Below, piece after piece: positions 52,708 through 61,367 of a stretch of 64,000 nt of DNA. Numbering within the stretch: the stretch's first letter is position 1; every line of letters begins with the position of its first letter. The notes below the pieces were generated by a model that did no database searches, was not told the origin of the DNA, and was given only the letters and a program-made list of their open reading frames with translations. Origin of the DNA: Tianweitania populi (lineage in GTDB: Bacteria; Pseudomonadota; Alphaproteobacteria; Rhizobiales; Rhizobiaceae); contig NZ_BMZQ01000001.1 of assembly GCF_014652875.1 (NCBI RefSeq), positions 1,364,001 through 1,428,000 on the forward strand, read 5' to 3'. The translations under genes and the position numbers were made by a program.

Positions 52708-53745
52708 CTACTGCACGCGAATGCGCGGGTTGAGATAGGCGTAGCCGATATCCGAGATGAGCTGCGTGAACAGCACAACGAAAACCGAGACCAGCGAACA
52801 GCCGAGAAGAAGGTCGATGTCGTTGTTGGCCGCACCCTCCACGAGCGCATAACCGAAGCCCTGATAGCGGAACATCGTTTCCACGATCACGACGCCCGTC
52901 AGCAGCCACGGGAATTGCAGCATGATGACGGTGAAGGGCGCGATCAGCGCATTGCGCAGTGCATGCTTGATGACGACCGAGCTGAAGGACAGGCCCTTCA
53001 AACGCGCGGTGCGGATATATTGCTGCGTCATCACCTCCACCATGGAAGCGCGTGTCATGCGGGCGATATAGCCGATGCCGTAGATCGCCATGGTCATGAC
53101 CGGCAGGGTGAAGTTGGAGAAGGTGATGCCCTGGTTCGTCGCCGTTGCGGCCGAGCCATTCAGCCAGCCGAGCCATGATGCAAAGATCACAGTAAAGATG
53201 ACGCCCGACACATATTCCGGCGTTGCCGTGGTGGTGATCGAAGCCATGGACAGCGTGCGATCGGTCCGCGACCCTTCGCGCATGCCGGCCAACACACCGA
53301 TCAGCAGCGAGATCGGCACCATCACGGCCATGACCCAGAACATCAGGATGCCGGTTGCGCCGAGTGCTGGGAACAGCCGTTCAGCAACAGGCACGCGGAA
53401 CTTGGTGGAACAGCCGAACTCGCCCTGCAACAAGCCGGAATAAGCGGGTTCGGACGGCTCGTCGCAGAAGCGGAAGCGCGGAATGGCTTGGCCCGTTGCA
53501 GCGTCGATGTTGGGCTGCTTGGGCACCACGCCCAGCCATTGACCGTAGCGCACGAAGAAGTTCTGGCGGTAGCCGTTGCGCTCCAGCCAAGATTCGAGCT
53601 GCTCGGCGGTGGCGCGCGATTCCGTCTGCGTGATCGCCAGTTTCTTGAGGTTGGGCTCAAGATTGACGAGGAAGAAAACAACCACAGTCAGGGCGAACAT
53701 GGTCAGCGCCATGATGCCCAGTCTGCGCAAGATGAACGATAACAT
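52708..53745 (-). CDS. Peptide ABC transporter permease (DppB-like)
   Basis: 345 residues from ATG 53745, chosen because CAGGGG precedes it and the predicted first membrane helix follows at once (LSFILRRLGIMALTMFALTVVVFFLVN). Coupling loop MVEVMTQQYIRTARLKGLSFSSVVIKHALRNA and the C-terminal segment with MFRYQGFG are typical of DppB/OppB. It forms the channel with the DppC-like subunit. Confidence 0.9.
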   Translation of the reverse strand: MLSFILRRLGIMALTMFALTVVVFFLVNLEPNLKKLAITQTESRATAEQLESWLERNGYRQNFFVRYGQWLGVVPKQPNIDAATGQAIPRFRFCDEPSEPAYSGLLQGEFGCSTKFRVPVAERLFPALGATGILMFWVMAVMVPISLLIGVLAGMREGSRTDRTLSMASITTTATPEYVSGVIFTVIFASWLGWLNGSAATATNQGITFSNFTLPVMTMAIYGIGYIARMTRASMVEVMTQQYIRTARLKGLSFSSVVIKHALRNALIAPFTVIMLQFPWLLTGVVIVETMFRYQGFGYALVEGAANNDIDLLLGCSLVSVFVVLFTQLISDIGYAYLNPRIRVQ

Positions 53746-53801
53746 TGCATCCCCTGCCGAAAATCGAGCACGCCGAAAGGAGTGCTTGAGGTTGGGGTCA
53801 G

Positions 53802-53883
53802 GCAATTCGCGCAAAAGCGGACGAATTGCTGAAGGTCGGACCTTTCCGCCCTTTGAAGAAGCGGGCGCCGCGAAACGACGCCC
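53802..53883 (-). other. Intercistronic hairpins between peptide-binding protein and permease genes
   Basis: Three inverted repeats in 82 bp: GGGCG/CGCCC (53863-53883), AAGGTC/GACCTT (53832-53844) and GCAATTCG/CGAATTGC (53802-53829). They may stabilise the abundant binding-protein mRNA and reduce read-through into the permeases, as is common in ABC operons. Confidence 0.55.
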
Positions 53884-53890
53884 GAATGGA

Positions 53891-55543
53891 TCAGGCTTCG
53901 TCGAGCCAGACCTTGCCCAGGTTCAGCTGCTGCATCGGGTGCTGGATGTAGTTATGCACCACCGGCTGGTAGTGGTTATACACCTTGCGCCAATAAGGCA
54001 GGATGATGATGCCGGAGTCCTGCAGGATCTTCTCGACGTCGCCCATCACCGTCTTGCGCTGTTCCGGATCGATAATCGACAGGGCCTTGGCGAGCTTCTC
54101 GTCGAACTCCTTGTTCGACCAACCCGTTTCGTTCCAGGCTTCACCGGTACGGTAGGCGAGTGCCAGAACCTGCACGCCAAGCGGACGCATCGTCCAGTTG
54201 GTCAGGGAATACGGGTACTTCGTCCAGTCGTTCCAGAAGGTGGAACCCGGCAGAACCGTGCGCTTCACCTTGATGCCGGCATCGCGCAGCTGAGCGGCAA
54301 TCGCGTCGCCCGTGTTCTTGTGCCAGTCTTCGTCCGACGAGATCAGCTCATGCTCGAAGTCGGCGGCACCGGCCTCAGCCAGCAGCGCCTTAGCCTTCTC
54401 GACATCGCGAGCGACCTTCGGCAGCTCGACATATTCGGGATGGATAGGCGCGACGTGGTGGTTTTCCGCCACAACGCCCGCATTATCGACGCCAAGCTGC
54501 ATCACCACGCCATTGTCGACGCCAAGCTGCAGGGCGTTGCGCACGCGCTGATCGTCATAGGGCTTGTTGGTAACGTTGGTGCGCGCCACGATGGTGATCG
54601 ACGTCACCGCTTCGTTGCGCTGGAGGCCGAGCCCATCCATGATGTCGAGGTAGTCCGGCGTGGTCTCGTAATTGGCGTGGACTTCGCCCGCCTCGAAGGC
54701 GTTTACCGCAGCAGACGGATCGGTGCCGTAGTCGATGAACTCGACGCCGTCGAGCATGACCTCACCGCCCCACCACTTTCCGTCCTCACGCCGCTTGTAG
54801 ACGACGCGCTCGCCGACGGCGAAGCTTTCCAGCTCGAACGGACCGGTGCCGATCTTGTTGCGAGTAAAGTCCGAACCATCCTTGTCGAAAGTCGGGTGCA
54901 CAACGAGGCAGGGATAGTCAGCCAGGTTCGGAATGAAAGAGATGTCCGGCTCCGTCAGCGTGATCTTGACCGTGTGGTCGTCCACAACCGTGGCGCCGCC
55001 TTCACGGATCTTGCCAGTGGCCTGATCAACCAGCGTGCCCATGCGCGCTACCATGGAATTGCCTTCCACGGACTTGTCGCACCAGCGTGTGAGATTGAAC
55101 ATCAGATGGTCGGCAACCAGCGGATCACCGTTCGTCCAAACTGCATCCGGACGCAGCTTCATGACATATTCGGTGGCGGTGTCGTTCACTTCCCAGCTTT
55201 CGAGCAGATAAGGCTCGAACGTGTATTCGGGGGTGTAAAGAACCAGGGCTTCCAGCGACTGGCGCTGCGAATTGGCGATCTCAGTCCAGTCGGCGAGACG
55301 CGGATCCTTCGGCGTGCGGATCGACATGTTGACCTTGAGCACGCCGCCCTTCTTCGGTTGAGCATCCTGCGCGCGGGCCGGCGTCGGTAGGCCGATCATG
55401 CCATAGGCCATTGCGGAGGATGCGCCGAAAACGCTGGCGAGAGCAAGGAACTCACGGCGATCGAGGCCACCGGATTTCACCTGCTTGGCGGCGGCGTGGA
55501 CGTGATCCGGAACCTTGTTCCCATTGTTCTTGAAGAAGGTCAT
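53891..55543 (-). CDS. Peptide ABC transporter substrate-binding protein (SBP_bac_5), Tat-exported
   Basis: 550 residues from ATG 55543; the in-frame extension to 55711 lacks any signal-like features. The N-terminus carries a twin-arginine signal, LDRREFLALASVFGASSAMA, ending near PARAQD. The mature part is a family 5 peptide/nickel-type binding protein (KKGGVLKVNMSIRTPKDPRLADW; VTIKITLTEPDI-type segments; NGDPLVADHLMFNL). First gene of the binding protein-permease-permease-ATPase operon. The ligand may be a peptide or another compound. Confidence 0.9.
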   Translation of the reverse strand: MTFFKNNGNKVPDHVHAAAKQVKSGGLDRREFLALASVFGASSAMAYGMIGLPTPARAQDAQPKKGGVLKVNMSIRTPKDPRLADWTEIANSQRQSLEALVLYTPEYTFEPYLLESWEVNDTATEYVMKLRPDAVWTNGDPLVADHLMFNLTRWCDKSVEGNSMVARMGTLVDQATGKIREGGATVVDDHTVKITLTEPDISFIPNLADYPCLVVHPTFDKDGSDFTRNKIGTGPFELESFAVGERVVYKRREDGKWWGGEVMLDGVEFIDYGTDPSAAVNAFEAGEVHANYETTPDYLDIMDGLGLQRNEAVTSITIVARTNVTNKPYDDQRVRNALQLGVDNGVVMQLGVDNAGVVAENHHVAPIHPEYVELPKVARDVEKAKALLAEAGAADFEHELISSDEDWHKNTGDAIAAQLRDAGIKVKRTVLPGSTFWNDWTKYPYSLTNWTMRPLGVQVLALAYRTGEAWNETGWSNKEFDEKLAKALSIIDPEQRKTVMGDVEKILQDSGIIILPYWRKVYNHYQPVVHNYIQHPMQQLNLGKVWLDEA

Positions 55544-55900
55544 CGAGGTTCTCCCGCTTGATGTTGCCTTGATTTCGCTACAATTCAGCATTGCGCCCGA
55601 TATGTCAAAGCGCGTGTTTTTGAGTGTTCCCGATCGCAAATCTGCAACGTTCCCAAGCCGCCAGTCGGCGCGATTGCGACAGATTTGGGGAAAATTAGAC
55701 CACAGCCTCAAAGCTTATGGCGCACGGAAATGTCGATGAGGTGACGCGGTCAAGGGCAGCTGAGGCAGGTCTGGGTTGACGCGCTTAGTCGCGAAACAAC
55801 TCGGCCTCCATTTAAGTTGATCCTGCAAAAACTGCCTGATTGACTCCAGTACCGAGCAGCGTTCATGTGCCTGCTCGACTGGCAAGTCTTGGGGGACGAC
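55544..55900. other. 357-bp divergent intergenic region
   Basis: Between the peptide-binding protein gene (minus) and the alpha-2-macroglobulin gene (plus). It must hold both promoters, but no convincing -35/-10 pair, operator palindrome or RNA motif was found. Sequence is noticeably AT-richer around 55560-55700. Confidence 0.6.
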
Positions 55901-58900
55901 ATGGCGTTGCAGGCACGGGGTAGAGTCGGCGCATGGCTTGGCGCCGTTTTGCTTGGGCTGGCGATGGTTGGCGGCGCTTCGGCGCAATCCGCCCGAACGA
56001 TCGAAACCACGCCGGATGTCGATTATTTCGGCTTCGACCTGCGCACGGAAAAAGGCTTGTCGCTCGATCAGTGCGAAGCAACCTGCCTCGATGACAAGAC
56101 CTGCCGCGCTTTCACTTACAACTCGAAGGCGCAATGGTGCTTCCTGAAGTCCGACTTCGATAAGACGATCGAGGCGCCAGGCGCGATCGCCGGCAAGGTC
56201 GTCGATCAGGCTGCCGAACCCGACCTCGGCGCGCCGGCCGCGCTGACCTTCTTGCCAGCCGACATTGTGGATGCCGCGCGTAAGTACCGCAACACGGTGA
56301 CGGCCACGCAGGATGATTCCGGCGGCGGCTTGAACGACCTTCTGAACCAGGCCCGCCAGACGGTTGAAGCCGATCCGACCGGAGCGACCGCGCTTTACAC
56401 GAAGGCGCTGGCGCTCTCCCCGGATGACGCCGCGGTCTGGACCGAACTGGCACGCGCATCCCTGGCCGCAAGCCCTTCAGGCTATAGCGACCAGCAGATC
56501 TTCAACGCCAATGCGACCTCGGCTGCGCTGAACGGCTACCTTGCCAGCCGCAGCGCCACACAGCGCGCAGACGCACTGGCAGCACTAGCCGCGGCCCTCG
56601 ATCGCAAGGACCTCTACCGTCCTGCCCTCAGCGCCTATGAAGCGAGCCTCGACCTCGTCAACGACGCCGAAGTGCAAGCTGCCTTCGCTGATCTGAAGGT
56701 GCGCAAGGGCTTCCGCATCCTCGACAATTCCGTCGACGCCGACTCCGCCACGCCCCGCATTTGCGCGCAGTTTTCCGAAGAACTGGTCAAGTCCGGCACG
56801 GATTACGCCACCTTCGTCACCTTGGACGGCAAGGCGCCGCCGGCAATCGAAGCGAAAGACAAGCAGATCTGCATCGACGGCCTTGAACACGGCCACGAAT
56901 ATCGCGTCACGTTCCGCAGCGGATTGCCGGCCGCGATCGGCGAAAGTTTGCAGGCTCCGGTGACGCTGAACCTGTATGTGCGCGACCGCACGCCGTCCGC
57001 CCGCTTCACCGGCGACGCCTTCGTGCTGCCGTCCGCCGGCCGGCACGGTCTGCCGCTCGTTTCCGTCAACATGGACACAGCCAAGCTTCAGCTGTTCCGC
57101 ATCGGCGATCGTGCGCTGAGCCAGCTCCTGTCCGGCGAGCAGTTCCTGCGCCAGCTCGACGGCTACAGCCTGTCGACTGTCGAGAGCGATCTCGGCACGC
57201 CGGCCTGGGAAGGCACGATCGACGTTGCCAATGAGCTCAACAAGGAGGTCGTGACCTCCTTCCCGGTCGATGAAGCCCTGCCCGAGCGCAAGCCCGGCGT
57301 GTACGTCATGGTGGCGACGCCCAGCGACGACCGCAGTGAGACCTACAGCAACAAGGCCACGCAGTGGTTCGTGGTGTCCGATATCGGCCTTTCGACCTAT
57401 ACCGGGCAAGATGGCCTGACCGTGTTTGCGCGCTCGCTGAACTCGGCCGAGCCGTTGGAAGATGTCGAACTGGCCCTACTCGCCCGCAACAATGAGGTTC
57501 TGGGCACGGCGACCAGCGATGACGAAGGCAAGGCGACCTTTACGCCCGGCCTCGTACGCGGCACGGCGGGGCTTGTACCCACGGCCCTGATGGCGCGTTC
57601 GGGCGACGACTTCGTGTTTCTAGACATGACGCGCGCTGGCTTCGACCTGTCCGACCGCGGCGTCACCGGACGCGCAGCACCCGGTGCGCTCGACATCTTT
57701 GCCTGGACCGAGCGTGGCATCTACCGCGCCGGCGAGACGGTGCATGCCGCAGCCCTCGTGCGCAATGATGAAGCCAAGGGTGTCGGCGCTCTGCCGCTCA
57801 CCTTCATCTTCACCCGGCCGGACGGTGTTGAAGACCGCCGCATCGTTGTGTCCGAAGCTTCGCTCGGCGGCTATGCGGTGGATTTCCCCACTCAGTCCAA
57901 TGCCATGCGCGGCAGCTGGCAGCTGCGCATATACGCCGATCCCAAGCAGCCCTCGCTCGCCGCGCAAAGCTTCCTCGTGGAAGACTTCGTGCCGGATCGC
58001 ATGGAGTTCGATCTTGCTGCAGCTTCGCCTGAGATCGCGGTGGGCGAAGCCGACACGATGTCGGTCGATGGCCGCTTCCTGTATGGCGCACCGGCAGCCG
58101 GTCTTTCCATCGAAGGCGAGGTCAATGTTCGTACCACGCGCAATTGGGCTCGCTTCCCCGGCTTCCAGTTCGGTCTGGCCGATGAAGACAGCGAGGAGCA
58201 GGGTCAGGTTCTGCCGCTCGAGAACCTCCCCGTGCTCGACGATGAAGGCAAAGCGAGCTTCGACGTGTCCGTCGATGCGCCGCCATCAACCACGCGCCTG
58301 CTGAACGCAGAAGTCGTGGTGCGCATGCGTGAAGGCGGCGGCCGCGCCGTGGAGCGTCGCACTGAAGTCGCGATCCAGCCCGAAACCAACATGATCGGCA
58401 TTCGGCTCGAAGGCGGCAACGACTCCGTGCCGGAAGGCTCGACCGCGCGCTTCTCGGTGCTTGCAGCGGATGCACAAGGCAACCGGATCGACGCGCCCGG
58501 CCTGTTCTGGCGGCTGATCAAGATCGATCGCGATTATCAATGGTATCGCTCGAACGGTTCCTGGAACTACGAGCCGGTTACCCGCACTTCCAAGATCGCG
58601 GAAGGCAAGATCGACGCCAAAGCCAATGCCGAAGCGCAGATCGCAACCCCAGTCGCCTGGGGCCGCTATCGCCTCGAGATCGAAACCAACGATCCCGCCG
58701 GTCCGGCCACCAGCCGCGAATTCGAAGCGGGCTGGTATGTGGAAGCAAGCTCGACCGAAACGCCGGATGCGCTGGAAGTTGCCTTCGACAAGCCATCCTA
58801 CGCGGTAGGAGATACGGCCAAGCTCCAGGTCACGCCGCGCTTTGGCGGTGAGGCGCTGATTACAATCGGCTCCGAGCGCCTGGTGTCCACCATCACCGCG

Positions 58901-61366
58901 TCGGTCCCGGAAGGCGGCACCACGATCGACGTGCCGGTGACCGAGGATTTCGGTGCGGGTGCCTATGTGACCACCACCCTGTTCCGTCCGGGCGAAGCAG
59001 CCGAAAGCCGCCTGCCGATGCGCGCGATCGGCATCAAATGGCTGGCGGTCGACCCGGCTGAGCGCAAGCTCGACATCGCCCTTGAAACGCCTGAAAAGAG
59101 CGCGCCCCGCTCGCCACTGGTGATCCCGGTTTCCGTACCGAGTGCTGCAGACAAGGAAGCTTATATCACGGTGGCGGCCGTCGATGTCGGCATCCTGAAC
59201 CTGACCAGCTACAAGGCGCCGGATCCCGAAGGCTGGTATTACGGCCAGCGCCAGCTCGGCCTGGAAATCCGCGACCTTTATGGCCGCCTGATCGACGGTT
59301 CGCTCGGCGCCACCGGCCGCATCCGGACCGGTGGTGACGGCGGCGACGTGACATCGCGCGGCAATCCGCCGAAGGAAAAGCTCGTCGCCTTCTTCTCAGG
59401 CCCCGTTAAGCTCGACGATGAAGGCAAGGCGGAGGTCTCGTTCGATCTGCCGCAGTTCAACGGTACCGTTCGCGTCATGGCTGTGGCCTGGACCGAAGAT
59501 GCCTTCGGCCATGCTGAAAAGGACGTCATCGTCCGGGATCCGGTGGTGATTACCTCCGGCCTGCCCCGCTTCCTGACGCCGGGCGATGCAGCCGAACTGC
59601 GCCTCGACCTCGCCAACACCGATGGTCCGGCTGGCGGCTGGACGCTGGACGTCACCACCAACGACCAGATCGTCGCCGATGCGGGATCCGACCCGATCGA
59701 ACTTGCCGCAGGTGGCAAGGCCACCGTGAAGGTGCCGCTGACCGGCATGCAAACGGGCGATGGCCGGATCATGGTGAGCCTGCGCCACCCCGATGGCACG
59801 CAGATCGATCAGGAATTGTTCCTACCGCTGCGGCCATCCAACGCGCCCGTCACCACCCGCAACGTCGTGTCGCTCGCACCGGGCGCCAGCCTCACGGTCG
59901 ATCGCGAGTTGCTGGCCTCCTCGATCCTCGACGGCGCTACCGTCTCGATCGGCGTGACGCCGAACGCGGCGTTCGACGTGGCCTCGCTGGTCATGACGCT
60001 CGACCGCTATCCTTATGGCTGTGCCGAGCAGACCACCAGCCGCGCCATGCCCCTGCTCTACCTTTCGGAGCTGGCAAAGGCCGCCGGCATTCCCGATGAT
60101 CCAGCCATCAAGGGACGTATCCAGGATGCCATCGCACGGGTGCTGTCCTACCAGTCGTCTTCCGGCAGCTTCGGCCTTTGGGGTCCGGGTTATGGCGACC
60201 TGTGGCTCGACGCCTATGTCACCGACTTCCTGACCCGGGCACGTGAGCAGGGCTATGAAGTGCCGGCGCAAGCCATGATGCTGGCCGTCCAGAGCCTCGG
60301 CAATTCCGTGGCTTACGACGTCGACCTGCAGTCGAAGGACAGCGAGATCGCCTACACCTTCTATGTTCTCGCCCGAAACAAGAAGGCCTCGATCGGCGAT
60401 CTCCGCTATTACGCCGATACGCGCATCGAAGAGTTCAAGACGCCGATGGCGCGTGCCCAGCTGGGTGCCGCCTTAGCCCTTTACGGCGACAACAATCGGG
60501 CGGAAGCAGCCTTCGGCTCGGCTTTCCGGTTGGCGAGCGGCACGGCGGAAAACCAGCTTTATCGCTCCGACTACGGTTCGGACCTGCGGGACGGCGCGGC
60601 CATGCTGGCGCTTGCTGCGGAAACCAAGCCGTCGCCGGCCTTCATGCCGCAGATGATCAGCCTCGTTGCCAAGGAGCGCAACACCCGGTCTTCCACCAGC
60701 ACCCAGGAAGAAGCCTGGATGACGTTGGCGGCACGCGCAGTTGTGGCCTCAACCGGCGGCATGAAGCTCGACATCAACGGCACGGCGCAGGACGGCGGCT
60801 ATTCGCAGCGCCTTGACGGCACAGTGTTGCAGGACCAGCCGGTCACGATCACCAATAAGGGCAAAGCGCCCGTGGATGCCGTCGTCACTGCCGTGGCTCC
60901 GCCCGTGCAGCCGCTGCCGGCCGGTGGCAACGGCTTTGCGATCGAGCGCAGCTATTACTCGCTCGATGGCGAGCCGGTGAACCCGAGCGAGGTCGAGCAA
61001 AACCAGCGCTTCGTGGTTGTACTGAAGATGCGCGAAGACAATGCCTGGCCCTCGCGTGTGCTCGTCACGGACCTGCTGCCAGCCGGCTTCGAGATCGACA
61101 ATCCGTCGATCGTCAACAGCGCCGGCCTGTCCAACTTCGACTGGCTGGAAGAAACCGAAACGGCGCATCTCGAATTCCGTGACGACCGCTTCGTGGCCGC
61201 CTTCAACCGTACCGAGGATAGCGAGCGCGAGGTTTCGGTCGCTTATGTCGTGCGGGCGGTGACGCCGGGGGTTTATGCCCATCCTGCCGCCAGCGTCGAA
61301 GACATGTACCGACCGGAGTTCTCGGCGCGGACGGCAAGCGGCATGATGGAGGTCAAGGCGCCCTGA
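55901..61366 (+). CDS. Bacterial alpha-2-macroglobulin with N-terminal PAN/Apple domain
   Basis: 1821-residue periplasmic protease trap. ATG 55901 has a GGGGGA ribosome-binding site and is followed by a signal peptide ending ASAQS. A PAN/Apple-like domain comes first (about residues 38-90, CEATCLDDKTCRAF and WCFLKSD). MG-type domains and the bait region follow, and the thioester motif YGCAEQ has Cys1374 and Gln1377, so the covalent-trap mechanism is intact. Bacterial A2Ms of the YfhM type are usually paired with PBP1C, and pbpC starts here one base after the stop. They are thought to protect the envelope from foreign proteases while PBP1C repairs peptidoglycan. Confidence 0.93.
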   Translation: MALQARGRVGAWLGAVLLGLAMVGGASAQSARTIETTPDVDYFGFDLRTEKGLSLDQCEATCLDDKTCRAFTYNSKAQWCFLKSDFDKTIEAPGAIAGKVVDQAAEPDLGAPAALTFLPADIVDAARKYRNTVTATQDDSGGGLNDLLNQARQTVEADPTGATALYTKALALSPDDAAVWTELARASLAASPSGYSDQQIFNANATSAALNGYLASRSATQRADALAALAAALDRKDLYRPALSAYEASLDLVNDAEVQAAFADLKVRKGFRILDNSVDADSATPRICAQFSEELVKSGTDYATFVTLDGKAPPAIEAKDKQICIDGLEHGHEYRVTFRSGLPAAIGESLQAPVTLNLYVRDRTPSARFTGDAFVLPSAGRHGLPLVSVNMDTAKLQLFRIGDRALSQLLSGEQFLRQLDGYSLSTVESDLGTPAWEGTIDVANELNKEVVTSFPVDEALPERKPGVYVMVATPSDDRSETYSNKATQWFVVSDIGLSTYTGQDGLTVFARSLNSAEPLEDVELALLARNNEVLGTATSDDEGKATFTPGLVRGTAGLVPTALMARSGDDFVFLDMTRAGFDLSDRGVTGRAAPGALDIFAWTERGIYRAGETVHAAALVRNDEAKGVGALPLTFIFTRPDGVEDRRIVVSEASLGGYAVDFPTQSNAMRGSWQLRIYADPKQPSLAAQSFLVEDFVPDRMEFDLAAASPEIAVGEADTMSVDGRFLYGAPAAGLSIEGEVNVRTTRNWARFPGFQFGLADEDSEEQGQVLPLENLPVLDDEGKASFDVSVDAPPSTTRLLNAEVVVRMREGGGRAVERRTEVAIQPETNMIGIRLEGGNDSVPEGSTARFSVLAADAQGNRIDAPGLFWRLIKIDRDYQWYRSNGSWNYEPVTRTSKIAEGKIDAKANAEAQIATPVAWGRYRLEIETNDPAGPATSREFEAGWYVEASSTETPDALEVAFDKPSYAVGDTAKLQVTPRFGGEALITIGSERLVSTITASVPEGGTTIDVPVTEDFGAGAYVTTTLFRPGEAAESRLPMRAIGIKWLAVDPAERKLDIALETPEKSAPRSPLVIPVSVPSAADKEAYITVAAVDVGILNLTSYKAPDPEGWYYGQRQLGLEIRDLYGRLIDGSLGATGRIRTGGDGGDVTSRGNPPKEKLVAFFSGPVKLDDEGKAEVSFDLPQFNGTVRVMAVAWTEDAFGHAEKDVIVRDPVVITSGLPRFLTPGDAAELRLDLANTDGPAGGWTLDVTTNDQIVADAGSDPIELAAGGKATVKVPLTGMQTGDGRIMVSLRHPDGTQIDQELFLPLRPSNAPVTTRNVVSLAPGASLTVDRELLASSILDGATVSIGVTPNAAFDVASLVMTLDRYPYGCAEQTTSRAMPLLYLSELAKAAGIPDDPAIKGRIQDAIARVLSYQSSSGSFGLWGPGYGDLWLDAYVTDFLTRAREQGYEVPAQAMMLAVQSLGNSVAYDVDLQSKDSEIAYTFYVLARNKKASIGDLRYYADTRIEEFKTPMARAQLGAALALYGDNNRAEAAFGSAFRLASGTAENQLYRSDYGSDLRDGAAMLALAAETKPSPAFMPQMISLVAKERNTRSSTSTQEEAWMTLAARAVVASTGGMKLDINGTAQDGGYSQRLDGTVLQDQPVTITNKGKAPVDAVVTAVAPPVQPLPAGGNGFAIERSYYSLDGEPVNPSEVEQNQRFVVVLKMREDNAWPSRVLVTDLLPAGFEIDNPSIVNSAGLSNFDWLEETETAHLEFRDDRFVAAFNRTEDSEREVSVAYVVRAVTPGVYAHPAASVEDMYRPEFSARTASGMMEVKAP

Positions 61367-61367
61367 T

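Noticed and set aside
51631-53178. 515-codon plus-strand frame opposite the peptide permeases
   Set aside because: Composition (very rich in His, Gln, Arg, Asp) is the typical mirror of membrane-protein codons; no start signals or domains.
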